Source of the DNA: Platynereis dumerilii
Lineage: Eukaryota > Annelida > Polychaeta > Phyllodocida > Nereididae
NCBI GenBank assembly: GCA_026936325.1
Contig: JAPTHN010000042.1
Coordinates: forward strand, 558,001-622,000
Direction: 5' to 3'
DNA: 64,000 nucleotides
Of the stretch, positions 22,851 to 37,800 are shown in pieces. Below the pieces are notes generated by a model. The model was not told where the DNA came from. It made no database searches and was given only the letters and a program-made list of their open reading frames with translations. Position 1 is the stretch's first letter. Each line of letters opens with the position of its first letter. Made by a program: the position numbers and the translations under genes.

Positions 22851-25800
22851 GTAAGTTGCGACATATTTAATGAGAATATATCTTTGATTAAAAATGCACT
22901 CTTGCTCATAAATATGAAGCATAAGATGGCAGAATATAAAATCTAAACAGTTGTATATTTTTTGTTCAGAATGGTATCAAGGACTATTTTGAAAGTAATC
23001 TCCAACCAATAACTATTTGAAAGACATTCTGCTATTTGAGAAAACTTGTTGGACGTTCCACGCCGTCATTATCCCCCCCCCAATACAATTAGACAAAAGT
23101 TATTTGCCCTCCTTAGTTTAGGGGCCGACCAGGTGATCTTTGGGGGGCTATGGACATTTGGTGAAAAAAAAAGATTGTTTCCCACTTGACACTGAAAAAA
23201 AAAGTTTGTTCAGCACATGGAAATAAATTGCACATTCGCAAGCAAAAAAATTGTTCGTCGACGCGCCGCGAACGAAAAAAAAAGTTCGTCCCGGGGGTAA
23301 AGTCCATAGCCCCCCCAACTATCGTCTGGTCGGCCCCTTATCTCACGAAATAATAATATAATACCAAAAATGTCCTAGATGTTTTAGAGTTGGAGACAGA
23401 CTGTACCTATCCTTCGTGAACACCAGCCGTGATGCAGCGGAGGGATATAATAGCTTGATTTCAGAAAGCAGCTCACTTTCTGCTGCATACAGTTCACGCC
23501 ATCTAAAATAGTCCTGTCATCCATTATAGGTCTGTCTCCATAAATTTTTAGTTCTGAATTTTTGTATAGGTGTCATCGCAAAGCAATAGGAGCATGGGTG
23601 ACGTCATCAGCTGCTCTCGTAGCGTATTGATAAGAGGAGGGTATGCTTCTCCCAGAATCGGCGCCTTCGGAAAACGCCGTGAAATAAAATGTTAGTGCAA
23701 GAACTGTTCTGAAAACTCCTCACCGTTGGGTAGATAAGGTCCTAATGCATCGGTAAAAAATATAAACCACACTCTGCAGCTCCTTTTACTGGCTAATTCC
23801 ATGAAAGTTCCTGAGGTTTACCTGAGAGGAAGGGAAATGTACACAACATGGCTAGGGCAGCCCCGCACCAAATATTGAGTGTCACAGCATTTGTCGAAAG
23901 AAATAATTCTATTGCGAGTTTAATAAATTGCCAAAGGGTACAAGGATAGTAATTGTCATAATTGCAATCAAGAAAAAATACTGAGCTGTAAAATTTCACT
24001 GCATACATCCAGTTATGCCTCTTAAGGCACCCTGCAAAAAGTGGGTGTGGCCTATAAAACAAAGGTTGTTCAGCAACAACACCTCTGCCCATGCAGCCTG
24101 ATGCAGGCCTTGAACACCCGAGGTTATCTGATTTGTATTATTTAATTAGGCCTATTTCACAATATTACACAAAATCAGAATGCCACAGAAGTATTGCTTG
24201 ACTGCACTGATCCTGCACATAGGCTATTGGTGCAAGCTGCAGCCATGCCAATACTGATCCGCGGCTAAAGAGGACAAGTGCACAAGGACACTTCAAATTT
24301 GGCATAAATAACCTTGCAAACTGAACAAATAATTATGTTAGAACTACTTCAATATAAATTTTTCACAATAGTGTGGTTGCGTGAACTGACCAGTAGCATT
24401 TCACCAGTCAAATGTACCTACACAGAGAGGTTTCTCTATGGGGCCACAGGGGTAGGACCCCGTAGGTGCCCCCCAAAAGTTGCCTTGCTGGTTAAAATAT
24501 AGTTGTACAGTGGGTAGCCGTCAGAAATTGGTGGCCCCAGTTCCCATTTGGGAACCTCTTGTTATGTCACAACATATATCAACATATATAGGCCTACGTG
24601 CTATTCTTATTCAAATACTTGCATTACTAAACTGAAGACGTTTTTAAAGTTATGTAATTCTGTTTTAAGAAAAGGCAAAAAATAGCTGTATTAGATTTGT
24701 TTATTAGGCTCGTTTTGCATTCAAACACTAAGAAAAGTTACATGATAACAAATTTTATTGACAAAAAGAACCTCACAGGGAAATATAAGATCATCAAAGC
24801 ATCACATTGCGCATTGCACCACAAGGAGGCCTATATATGTTCAGGAATTTACATAAAGTTCATTAGTCACGACGCAGTAATTGAATTGGATTGGGCCCCC
24901 GAAATTATTTGGGAGTCAAATGATATAGGCCTCCGAGAGATGAAACATGTATATGTGATTATAACAAACTAATTATTAGGCGTAATGAATAACAGATGAT
25001 GTGAACATGAGCTTGATGTCTTGGTATTTGTAATAATTTATTTCATACCATTGCCATTTACAAGAACATTGCCATATTTTCACAAGAGTAGAAAAAGCAA
25101 AATATTTTTGTAATGAAAATTACAACACAGAAAGCTTGCACTGGCACATCAAGATTTTAAGCGTGATTAATTAAGGTGATCTGTGCGTGAATATTACAAA
25201 GAATCGCACGGGACCAATAGTCCAATGTTTACAAGATCGCACAAAAACAAGATGTACAAAATATTAGGCCAACATAGATCAACGCAACGACAAATATATT
25301 TATTTATTAAATTAAACAATTCACCAATGAAAAACGTATGTATTTCTTTGAAATTCTTGTTAATACAATTATCCATGCACTGCTGGGATGAATATGCAGG
25401 GATTCCAAGGATACTTCTTTCCCTGGGGAGCCATCCACTTTCTCCAACTCAGGTACACATTTCCTGAAAATAAACAACAGAAACGATCCATCAGTATTCG
25501 GGCAAAATTGCAAGTTAATTGTGCCATAGGCCTGCGATTTTGTAACTCACAATATTGACAATACTTACATTCGCCTGTATCTGCAGGTGAAGGTACATCC
25601 AATGCAAAGTGGTCAGTCTAGTATGCATGTATGTGGTCGAACTTGGTGCCTCCTGAGCCTGGAAAATAAGAACTCTTTTAGATAGCAAATGAAGCAAGGC
25701 CGCTTACAAGTTCCCATTTGTGTACAATTACAAAATACCACAAACCTTGCAAAAAGAGGTGGTCACAGTTTCAGTAGCATTTCACTGATGCACAGTCCCA

Positions 25801-28800
25801 GTGGATCCTCAAGGATTGCTGAAGTACTTGAATCCCTCCGCACTTGCCCAATACACAAATAAGTCAGCCTGAAATTCAATCAATTGGTAATGAGATTGCT
25901 GTCTGGGGGGGGACCAAGAGTAAAAATGAAATGTATTCTGAACGACTACAGAATATGAATCTGTACTTCGTTTTCAAAAGCCAATACAAGACTCTACTCA
26001 CATAAAGGTTTCCTGTAATATATATGATATTAGAAATTGTCTTCATCCTGTAAATATATTGTATCAGGGCATCTGTTCGGCCAGTGTCATCTAACCTGAA
26101 AGTAGGATTAATATATAACCCTGGGAATGTAATATTCACAAGCCAAGCAAATTAAGCAACAATTATTTCAATCAAATTGTTTTTTCGTAAAAAATACTGT
26201 AAAACATAATTATTATTTTTCATAATAACAGGTCTGTAAATGACAAAAATATTGCAGGAAATTACCAAGAATAATACATCTTGACATAGACTCATACACA
26301 CATGCCTCAACCCCCAACACATTATGTCATCGTGACCTTACCCATTTACACAGCAGTAAACCAATTTTTGTCACTATGTTACTAAATTGTCATTTTAAAT
26401 ATGACAGTGTGTGTTCATAATGTTCTAAAACATGTTAACTAACATTGGGTCACCTAATTTCACCCAATACTTGGACCAAACTGGAATGGTCTGCAAAATT
26501 CTCACCCACACCAATACCAGACTTTCATTTCAGCCATGTTCACACACCTGTGGCATGTAGGTCACTGCCTTAACAGTCTTAATTGACAAACAAGCATGCA
26601 AATGACTTGAAGCCATGTGCTTTTGTTTACAAACATCCATTTGCTGCGGATTTTCGGGCATGCTCAGTGACCACCTTCCTGGTGTGTTGATCTTGGGCTG
26701 TGTATATATGCCTGTCTAAAAAAAGAACGCATGGTTTCGGGGCAGTTTTTGACACTAATACACAATAGATAAATGATTCGATGGTGGGTTTTGTCAGGTG
26801 AAAGGTAAGCTACACATACATATCACTTACCCCATATTTTGTCGAGTAGGAAGCCTGTGAAAAATCTCGGAACCCTGGAAATATTTTGGCGGCCGTGAGA
26901 GAAGCATACCCTCCTCCTATATACACAGCGCATGCGAAGGTTGATGACGTCACCCATGATTAGGAGCTGTGCTGGAATCCCCTTTGGTCATGGTGCAACA
27001 ACGTGGCAGCACTGTACAGTGTACATGCTGTACATGCCTTCCTGTTTGATCAAAACATTGGCTTGGAGAAAGCACACGTTTCAGAAAAAGTCAATTCATA
27101 TAAAATTAAATTGCAGTCAGTTGTAGAAAACACATAGAACTGGTGTATTTAGTCACTGTGGACAAAGCCTATGCGAAGTGTAACCTTGAAAGACCTTTGA
27201 TATTTGATTAACAGCCTTCAAAGTTTCAATGTGAGTGGGCAAAAAATTCTGTGTTGACATGGCCATAGGAGAATTTATATCTACCTTTTCTATGAATCTG
27301 TATCCTACAATTTGTCCTGTTAGCAATTCCAAATATAGATATCCCATGCAATATAAATATAGTCCATGAACAATTCCATGAGGATAAATGGATGCTCAAA
27401 TGTTTCAATTATCATTTCTTGGGCAAAAGTCCCTGGCTCTGTGAGCCTCTAACACATTTTCTAATGCTATGACAATGTTTAAAGGGGCCCTGTTACAAAA
27501 TAGCAAGCTGGATTATCTTGTTTAGCATTGTTTGGCATTGACTGTTTGTTGTAATCACCTGTTTCGTACATCAGTTCAGTGGAGTGCGACAATTTCTCTG
27601 TGAATTCCATATGTATGGTTGTGGGAACATGTTTGGTGTTGTTGGCCAAGCCAATGAGTTTGACTTACTGAGTGTGTTTGTTGAATGTTTGATTGTTTGC
27701 GCCAGCTAGTGAATACGTTAAGACAGCATTCAATGTAAAAGTGTTCTTGTTTAAAATCGCATAGATTGGGAGATTATAATGTGTTGACAACTAGATTATT
27801 ATGAACTGTTGGTCACAGGATTTCCTTTAATTTTCAAGCAAGCCAGATAGGCTAATATGTCAGTGTCAGCTGGTGGGCTCCCAAAGACAAAAATAGCCTT
27901 GCTGCCGTATCATTGTACAACCTGCCTACGATCACTGTCATAATCCCTATGTGGAGACAGACCTATTCATAACTACAATAAAATGAAATCTAGGAGGAAG
28001 GGTAGATTGAGTATTATCATTATTATTATACACTAAATGATAATTCAACAGCCTCTGGACATACCTAACCTACTAGGACTATATTTCGACCCCTAGAAAT
28101 GTATTTCGACCCTAACAGCTCACTCCGCTCACACAGTGTTCTTCTTCTTCTCATTATTATTTGCTTTGAAGTGATGGGGGGAGCAGTCTGCGCTAGAAAA
28201 GTTTCAGGACGTCGAAATCATATTGATTAAATTTTTTACCAAAATATGTTTTTTTATACTTACATCTCATATTTAAGATCTCTTCAAAATATAAGATCAA
28301 TTTTAGGTACTATGAATGACAATTTTCTGAGCACTATTTGGGGGTTCTAATTAGCTGACGTGTGGCATTAGCTGTCTTTATTTTTAATCAGAAAAATCCT
28401 GACGATGAAAAACTATCAGCTTACAAGGAATTTCATAGTACAGAAATCCTCTTAACGAAAATCGAAAATGAAATTATGTTAAATCAGAATAATGGAGCAG
28501 TGACAATTCTTGTGTTATTAGACCTGTCCCCTGCATTTGACACAACTTTTAAGATTTGTCATGATACCCCATTGTCCCCATGCCCAAGCTCCTTGACTGG
28601 CAGTACACAATACATCAAACTGAACACAATACAGTACAATAGAATCAAACAACAATACAATAAGGGTTCTTCAGTTGGCCCCCAACTGGCATCCCAAATA
28701 CCCCTTGCCCTGGGGTCATGCAGTGCAGTCCAGCACTGAACAAACTGACAACATTCAAATAATATAAAAATATACAATATTTGTGAAATATTCAGATATT

Positions 28801-31800
28801 AGTATTTTGATCAACTTTAACTTATAAAGGCCTCTGGACTTTACAAACTGATCATGACATTTTGTTGGAAAGACTGCATAACAGATATTGTGTCGCTTTG
28901 AGATGGTTCAAATCCTATATTTCTGAAACATCACAGTCAGTGATTATAAATGACAAGATACAAAGAAAACTTCTTGGAAATTTTGGAGTTCCTCAAAGTT
29001 CTAAACTTGGTCCAACGTTATTCACCTCAGGACTATGTTGTTCAAGTCAGTGAAGTTGCTCAAAGAAATCCAGTGCATTATCAAAAGTATGCTGACGACG
29101 AGTAACTTAATCTTTCACTCAAACCAACCTCTTCGGGTCAAGAACGTGCCAAACAGAAAATCGAAAATTGTATTGCTGAAATTCGAAAATTTCAATCAAT
29201 ATTCTGTTACTTTTGTTATGCAATGAGAGCAAAACTGAATTGATTCAAATTGTAGCTAAAATTCTTTGCATTTTGTATTAGTTGGAAAAGTAACTAGATA
29301 GAGTAATTGTAGTTAGATTACATATTACCATGTATTTTTTCTGAATGTTTTTTTATTAAAATTGTGGGGAATGAAAAACATAACTAATCAATTTCAGCAA
29401 TACACAACAAAAATCACTCAGCCCCCCTCCCCAGATAATCAGATTCAATTGGTTTCTACGATGCATGGTGTATACAATTCCGAAGGGTTTCAAGCATGCA
29501 TTCAAAATATTCGATAGATTAACTTTTGCTGGAAACCATTATTTATTCTCTCTTTTATTTCTTGATAGTTTTTGGACAAGGCTTGCCAAGGAATTGCTGG
29601 GAAGTGAAATATAGGAGCCAATATTCTCCAAATGGAAACTATACATTGAAACTCAATGGGGCAACAGCAGTCATCTATTGTCATGACATGGACACCAACA
29701 GTCCAAGAGAGTACATCAACCTTGTTGAAGAAAATATCTTTCGAAGAGTTGCATGTAAAGACGGATTGTGGTACAATGTGACAACATCTTATACCAAAGT
29801 TGCCATAAATCCTATTGTAAGTTCTATTATCATTTCTGCCAAAAATTAAGCATTTTGTAATATTGCCTTTATGGTGACAGTTCGTTAAAATGGTTTGAAT
29901 AATCAGAGAGAAATTTCTTTTGATTAACCAACTTATATTCCCAAAAGTTAACTTATAGATTATCACCATTACAATCCCTTTATTGTCTGATTATAATTAT
30001 ATCCTACGCCAACCTCCAAATGGTAAAAAAAAAGCCTCCACCAGCTCGCACAATATTCTGGATCTGCTCTATCAAAAGCGCACATGCGATGAATAGTGCG
30101 CTTACCTGATCTGACGCCCCAGAATCATATCGCAAGCGTGCATGGGGGCCATGTATTCAAGGGAGGTTGGAGAAATATTCAGTATTTAAGATATATTTAT
30201 ACGTACGTATTATGCCTGTAATCGTGTCTCGACCTTTTTTGTGATCTAGTAACATAGGATTAGAATGTGCATTGGATGTTTGATCACACATTTATATGAC
30301 ATTCCAACCATATCAATGTCCACGAGGGTTAGCACTGAAAGAGTCCTGGTCAGGCTAGGACTCTTTAAGATAAACATTGAACAAGCAGCTGTAGGTGATC
30401 AATAAAAATCTTAATATTAATTTTTTGCCAATTTTAATGTTTCTTGAAAGCGCCAAAGCCAACATTTTTACTTGTTTTTCAGACTTTGGAAATCATCACA
30501 GATGATCAAACATTTGCTACGTCACAGTATGGAATAAATCCAATGAAATATGGATATGTAAGTACAATGTTTTTCTTTCAGTATCAGTAAGAATACTTAT
30601 TTTGTGTAGTCATCCAAGTTCCGACCCATAATATAAAATGTTGAATGTTTTGATTATCAATTGAGAGATATAATATACCTTATTGTTAGTTTGCACTGGC
30701 AGATTCAAACAGTTTAGTCTAAGGGGACGGGGATCCAGGCTTTCTTTAAACATTCATTGGTTGTGTTGCTGCACATATATTCTTTAATATTCTTTGTGGT
30801 GTTGGGGCCTGATTTCGCAACTGGGAATTAAAAAAACACAGCAAAAACACTTTTTGGAGCAAAAAATTAAAGTTTGCTTTATATTAACAGTCTGTCACTT
30901 TTAAATAGAAAAAAGAGTGGACGGTTGCACTGTGAAAATGGCACTTTGTGTGTCATCGTGCTAATGATTTGTCATGATCATGCCCAATACCTTCAATGTA
31001 AATTTAAGGAGACTTATCCTGCTTGTTGGTGACAGCCAAACAGAAGGATTATGCATCTGATTTTCAATCTAAAATCAGTTATGACAAGTCTAATGGCCTT
31101 CTCTTGATCATGACTAATCAAACAGCCTCTGTGTTTCCCATGTTGAAAGTAGAGAAGATGACACTTCATCGGCTATCATGAGTCACAAAGTGCATTTTTC
31201 ACAAAAGAACTGGTCCTTGTCTTTCTGTATCAAGTGACAGACTGTAAGATAACTTCTTCCAGAGTAGAAATTACTTTACTAGAAGCTTTGTCATTATGTT
31301 TCTTATGCTAGCATCTTGCAATTGCTCAACTGCATTTCGAGCATATGTGAAAAGGTGTTGCACTCCTGACAGTGTGTGTGAATCTGCGAAACTGCCATTA
31401 TTATCTTGTTAAAAGAAGATATGTCATGGCAATTATGTCATCCAATTAGGTCTTCCCTCAGCCTATCCAAAACAAGAGTGATTGTTGTATTCTACTCATT
31501 TCTCACAGAATAGTGACTACCTGTTTTCAGAAAGCCCAAGCCCAAAGGCTTGATCTGGGCCAAAAGGCTTGATGAAAAGTTCCTTGGCCTTTCCAATAGT
31601 CTTGATCTGCCTAAATCACTGAGCTGCATTTTCCAAAAGGCTTGACCCACAAAGTCATTGGATTATCATGGAAAAGGGCCAGCAATCCTTTGGGCCAGAG
31701 TCCTTTTTGCGCCCGAACAGTAAGCAATTTGCAAAATTCAGTGACTATTTGAGGGGAGGGGATTTTGCAGCCAAATACATTTATTTTATAGTCAAATTTG

Positions 31801-34800
31801 TTAAATGAATGTATCAAAATACCACAAATTGAGTGAAATTAAGTCTTTTTTCTTTTCAAAAACATTTTGAGGTTGATAGACAATAATTTATGGAAAAGTT
31901 GAACCTATGCCATCCCAACACTCTGTCAGATTATCTCAGCTGCTCTACCAACTGAGCTAATGAGGACACAATACAATCAGGTAAGAACATAGTATTCAAA
32001 CTACAAGTGCCACCTGAGGCCCTGCAGGTGATCAGGTGATCGGGTGATCATGTGAGATATATTTAGACCATGCTGCTTCAGCTTGCTGGATGATCAATGC
32101 TTGATCGTGCTGCTTAGGATAAGATGAGATAGGATAGAATAGGACAAGATTATCACCCAACTCCCTAGCCACCTTCCTGACAGTACGTGCTGACACCCCT
32201 GCTCCCTCCACTGTAGTGTCAGCTCCTTGTCACAAGACAGCTTGTGAGCCAAAAATAGCTACATAACCAACAGAAAGTGCACAATTGTATGTAAATTGTC
32301 ATGGTGGCTTAGTGGTAGCCGACAGGGCTGGAGTTCCAAGCATTGTGAGTTCAAATTACAAACTTGGAATTTATTTTCCAACATGGGCTTCACCACATGG
32401 CCAGGTTCATCTTGACAACGAAAAAGGACTATTTGTATATGAAATAAGCATTGATTTGATTCCAAACAAAGTTATCATCAGCATTAACAACTATAGGAGG
32501 GTGGGAGTTTTATCAGAAATGGCCTACAAAAAGGGATACTCCTCCAGAGAATATCTATACAAGGATGCACCACAGTAATTTTAACCAGAAACCAACACCA
32601 ATATACACCATTTTAATCCTTATATTATTATTTCAAAAAAAAATTTTGAATTTTTTTCTTGTTATTTCACTTTTATTCCAAAAATTTTCTTCTGTTAAAA
32701 GACTTTTTTTTTGTTCTTACATTTTTTCCTAACATCTCCTCCCCCCCTCTCAAGACAATATTTCCCTGAAATTTTTCTCCCTGACTTTCTTTACTGAGTT
32801 TGAATATAGGTGGAGCCACATGTGGCGACTTTGCATCAAGTATATGGGTAACCCAGACAAAGACAGTGATGACCTCAAATAGTTCACTTTGACTTTTTGA
32901 AAAGTACAATGAACATTTCAAATAAGTTGAATGAACTTTTTGAAGACTATTTGAGAATCAGTACTTTCGGTATCAAGACTATTGGTGAAAGCAGGGGACA
33001 CTTCGTACAATATCACTCGCTGTCGTGTGAATTAATATATCAGTTGCGCTGTGTGAGGTGAATAGGTCACGGTGCCAGTGTAGTTCCTTTGGGTTTGAGG
33101 GATATTAATTCACTCAACAGCTCAGTGATGACTTGGGTTGTTTTGTTATAGAATCAGTAATGATATTGAGTTCCATTATTAAATTGACATAGGTTGCATT
33201 TTTTTTTTTCAGAATCGAAATTGCGATAAGTGTGGGTTATCATTCCCTGCTCATCCATCAATTGCAGACCTAAGCGGAACTGGATTTGCCTTCACTCCTC
33301 GGGTGAGTAACGGCATTTCATCACAGGTGTCAGATTCCATTGAATGCCTATGCATTAGTAGTAGTAATGAAAGGAAACAAAGGTTCTACGCTGCTGAATA
33401 TCATGATCCTGTGAGCAGCCCAGGATGACCTCAGTGTCTCATTGGTCGACCCGATCTGGGCCAATAAATTGGGGCAACAAAGGTCACGAATACTTACAGC
33501 CAATGGTGAAGGGTCTTACTAATTGATCAACCTTGTCATAATCCCCAAATTAACAGTTATTTTTTTAAAGTTGGTTTCTCTTGTTGTCAAAACTGCCCAT
33601 GTGTTATTTTATTTAATCCTATTCACTGTGCACTAACGAGAGGGGTACCCTTGCCATCAGGGCAGCCATTACAACTGCTGATTCGCGATTTCAAAGTGAA
33701 ATTGCAAAAACATATGGGGAGAGTGAGGTCTTCAAATTGTTAAGATAGGCTAAATGCTTGTGGAATGAATCATTGCCAAGTGCCAGATTCAAAAAAGCAA
33801 GATGAAGTAAGACATTAAAGAAATTAGAAATCACTCGAGGCGAGGGTACCACAAAAACGAAAAATGGTGGGGTGAGGGTACCAGCATTTTGGCGAGGGTA
33901 CCAGCACTTTTTGGCGAGGGTACCAACATAATTGGCGAGGGTACCAACCCGGAAGTGGCGAGGGTACTGCAAGATTTGGGCGAGGGTCACTTCCGGTTGG
34001 CGAGGGTAACCACCCAAAAGAAGTTGGCGAGGGTAATGCAATCCAAGACTCTCTGAGCAAACAGTGTTGGATGAAAAGACAATGAATCCAAGGAATTGCC
34101 AATCAGGAACGCCCAATCACGAACAATCTCAAGTCCCTGTCAATAAAGGAGGATCTTAAAATTAGTTAAATATAAGCAAATATAGTCAGAACCGGAAAAA
34201 TGTACTTGACCTTGACAACCAGATTGGGCGGACGAAACTCCTTATCTTGTTAAATCGCTGTACTGTTAAGAATACTTACATATATAAGTTTTTTTTATAG
34301 GTTAAGACATTGACACAAAAATGACTATTACAATGCAAAATTAATAGGCCTACAGCTAGACAGGCTGACAGACACAGAGAGAGATATGAATTTACTTTCA
34401 TTGCAGCAAATTTCAAAAGGATAGATTCAAGCAAAACTTGAGTGCCGAGGACTCGCGGGCCAGAGGACATCATTTTTTCATATCTCCAAGATATTTGATT
34501 GGATAATAACAGCCTAAGCGGTCTTGTAATTGGTTGTAAAAATTATACCTACATCATACTAAGGTATCCATAGATAAATTCAAATTCAAATTGTTTATTT
34601 TATATAGCGCGATCTAGGAATAAAGTACATCATCAGAAGCGCTTTACAGAGAAAATATATGTAAAATCGATTAAAAAATATATAAATGTATAAATATAAC
34701 AATTTAAAAATAAATATATATGACAGGAGTAAAAACAATAATTTAAGAACAGTGGTATTTTAAAATTGATAAGTATTGTTAAAATTGATCATAGAGATAA

Positions 34801-37800
34801 GTTTTTAATCTACTTTTAAAAATGTCAGTTGTGGGTGACTGTTTGATATAATTTGGAAGTTCATTCCACCACATGGGGGCAGTCACACTATAGGCACGAC
34901 TGGCAAAGGTCTTTCGTCTGGTTGATGGCACCACCAGTCTTTGATAGATGGTCTCTGACCTCAGTCCTGCTCTGTGTACTGGATGAAGCGACACTAAATT
35001 TCTCAGGTAGAATGGAGATTCACCATTTAAAGATTTGAAAAGCAGAGTCAGTACTTTGTGTTTGATCCTGAGGTGTATGGGCAACCAATGGAGAGTTTTC
35101 AAGCAAGTAGTGGAATCATCTGATGTTCGCAGGACCAGTTTGGCAGCAACATTTTGGACTCTCTGTAGTTTCATGATGTCACATTTAGGAAGGCCGATGT
35201 AAAGTGCGTTTGCATAGTCCAAATGTGCCATAACTGTTCCCAGCACTAAAGTCTCACAGGCGTCCTTAGTCAGAGCATTTCTAACAAGCTTGATCCTTTG
35301 GAGATTCCACATGGAAGTGCGACATTTCAGTTGAAGATGATGCTTAAGTGTCAGGTGCCTATCCAAGTAGACACCTAGGTACTTGATCTCTTTGGATAAC
35401 TGCACTTCCTCTCCACATACATTGAGACATTTTGTGATGCACTTATCGAGGTGCTTGGACGAACCAAAAAGTATAAACTCAAGACCAATTCCCACTTTAA
35501 AAGATTTATTCTTCTGCTAAAATCATGGGGTACTGTAAATGTATCCTACTATTTGAACATCTCAGAAAAAGGCCTGACCCATATTTTAGGAAAAATTTAT
35601 AAAATTGAGATTTAAGCCCAATTCTGCTAGTCTTAAATAATATTCAGTCAACTGACTGGAAGATGTATGTCAATGAATCATTTCTAGGTCAACCCGCACC
35701 CCCATCTTATCCAAGGGCCAGCCCCCCAGATTTTGAGTCTGCATGGTGCGAATCTTGAGTGCACTACTTGAATTTGCCACCTTTAGAAAGAAGACATTCT
35801 GAACTTCATTTTTCAATTTCCATGTAGAGTTCTAGCTGGGTCCAGGAAAATGCAAATGAGGGGTAAAGTCAGGCGAATATTTGCATAAATAGCCTTTTCC
35901 AATACGTGATAGAGAGTCAATTAATTCCCATGTCTCAATGAATTTGCCTCAGATTGAACAAATAATGTGTGCGTAGCAACTAATGCTGCAATCTAGATCA
36001 CTTGCTTGCAGGAAAGCATTGGGTTTCAATTTGATATCTTGTCTATCTTCACTCCAAAATATAAACACATTGATGTGCAACAGCAAGCAAATTAGTTTCT
36101 ATGGCAACCAAAAATAGCATTTTTCAAAATGATTAATTCATTTGTTATTTCTGGTGTTAGTCACTTCAAATATTCAAATGGAACTATTGATTTACATGTT
36201 TTGTCTCTGTTACACGCTATATAATTTATTTTTAGATAAATATTGTCAGGGCACTGGCCCTGAGTCGAATAGAGTTCCATATAAAGACACAAATGTCTTT
36301 GGAAACTTATTTATTAGTATATAGAACTTTTCCTCCTACTTTGGAGACCATTAGATATAAAAATAAAATACCAAAATAAATCTTAATACCATTAATACAG
36401 GAATATCCTTTTAAATGCTATTAGTTCTAACAACTTAACAGTGTGCTTGCCATGTAAACCACAATAAACAGTAAAAAATCAATGAAAATTGAAATATTTT
36501 GAATATTACATTCATTCTTGACAGTTTTAATCTATTTGTAAAGATGTGAAATTTGACAAAAAAGTGGACATGAGTCGCATGACCAATGTGTGCTTAAATT
36601 ATCTCTCTGTCATGTGACTCTTGTGCATATATAGAATACATATGTATAACCTGTCAAAAGTGTCAATGATGCATATTTACTGACTTATCACTTATGAAAC
36701 ATCTCCTTCATTGCACAGCATATTCCTGTTACAAAAGGCCAAAACAGCATAGACCTGCCATTAAGTAATATACGAAGGCCAGCAATACCAAGGATAAATG
36801 CTTGATTGCCGCTATTCTATATTTTGTATAAATGCATATATATATGGAAAGTTTACAATACTCATTAATTTCAAATATTTACACTTATTTTGAATTTGTG
36901 AGAGTTCTGTTGAATCTACATAGTCATATGGTACATCAAAAGAAGGCTGTTGAAAGCTTCTATTTTCTTGATTTCAAAAGTGATTGCTTTAGCAAATAAA
37001 TGCATCACTTGAATTTAAGTAATTTTCACCTATTATAAAAATCTATGTATTTTCCTTAAAAAATCAAATATAATTGTATAAAATTGTTAAATTTTGATGC
37101 ATTTAGATTTGTCCAAAATTCTAATTCTATTTATCAATATTATTATAGCACTACAGGCAGATATTTATGTTCCTGATATGGAATATTGTTCAGGAGTGGG
37201 GGCTACAAAGACTTTTCTAAACCTGAAGCAATACAAAACAGTTCAATACGATTTTTTCTAGTTGTGAATAGTTTTACTACAAAACATGCTTTTAAAGGCG
37301 ATATGGGATGGATTGATTCAAAAACTAGACGTCATGTTGAAATGCCACGTGTTTGGAATAGCCTTGTTTACATGGAGGAAAACACACTAACAAAGCAAGT
37401 GTTTGAAGTTGATAAACAAATTAACAAGAGAAATTGGAGTTATGAGGTTTTACAAATATTCACTGAATTGAACCGTACTCAATATTTTTTAGAAAACTTA
37501 CCTATTAACCTGGAAAATGCATAATGTCAACTGATGGAAATTTATAAAACCAACTGGAAAAATTAAGTAACTAACATGCCAAAATTAAGAACTTACAGAG
37601 AGTTTAAAACTACATTTGGTACTGAGGATTATGTATATAAAATTTATGATAGAGGTCATTTGTCTGTTCTTTCACAATTTAGGTTTGGTGTTTTACCATT
37701 ATATTAGCAATAGAGACAGGACGTTACAATGATATATCCCACAATAGGCAGTGAAGTTCAGGCATAAAACCATGTGATTCACACCATGTGGTTCATCGTT

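Larger units (their letters stand above)
22851..29568 (+). other. Intron 1 of the GON/EGF gene
   Basis: A 6.7 kb phase-1 intron. It contains two small foldback elements (23.12-23.34 and 23.39-23.54 kb), an antisense small-gene candidate (25.3-26.95 kb) and a decayed LINE reverse-transcriptase fragment (28.39-29.25 kb). I see nothing definite in 23.66-25.2 and 27.0-28.39 kb. Confidence 0.75.

Noticed and set aside
24697-24972. 91-codon plus-strand frame in intron 1
   Set aside because: No recognised motif and no good splice borders; length is within chance for AT-rich DNA with few stops in one frame.
31915-31975. tRNA gene on the minus strand
   Set aside because: The A box is perfect but the acceptor stem does not pair and the T arm is damaged. 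Kept only as a tRNA-like relic.
33691-34116. 141-codon minus-strand frame with YPRQ repeats
   Set aside because: It is a readout of the GGTACC minisatellite.
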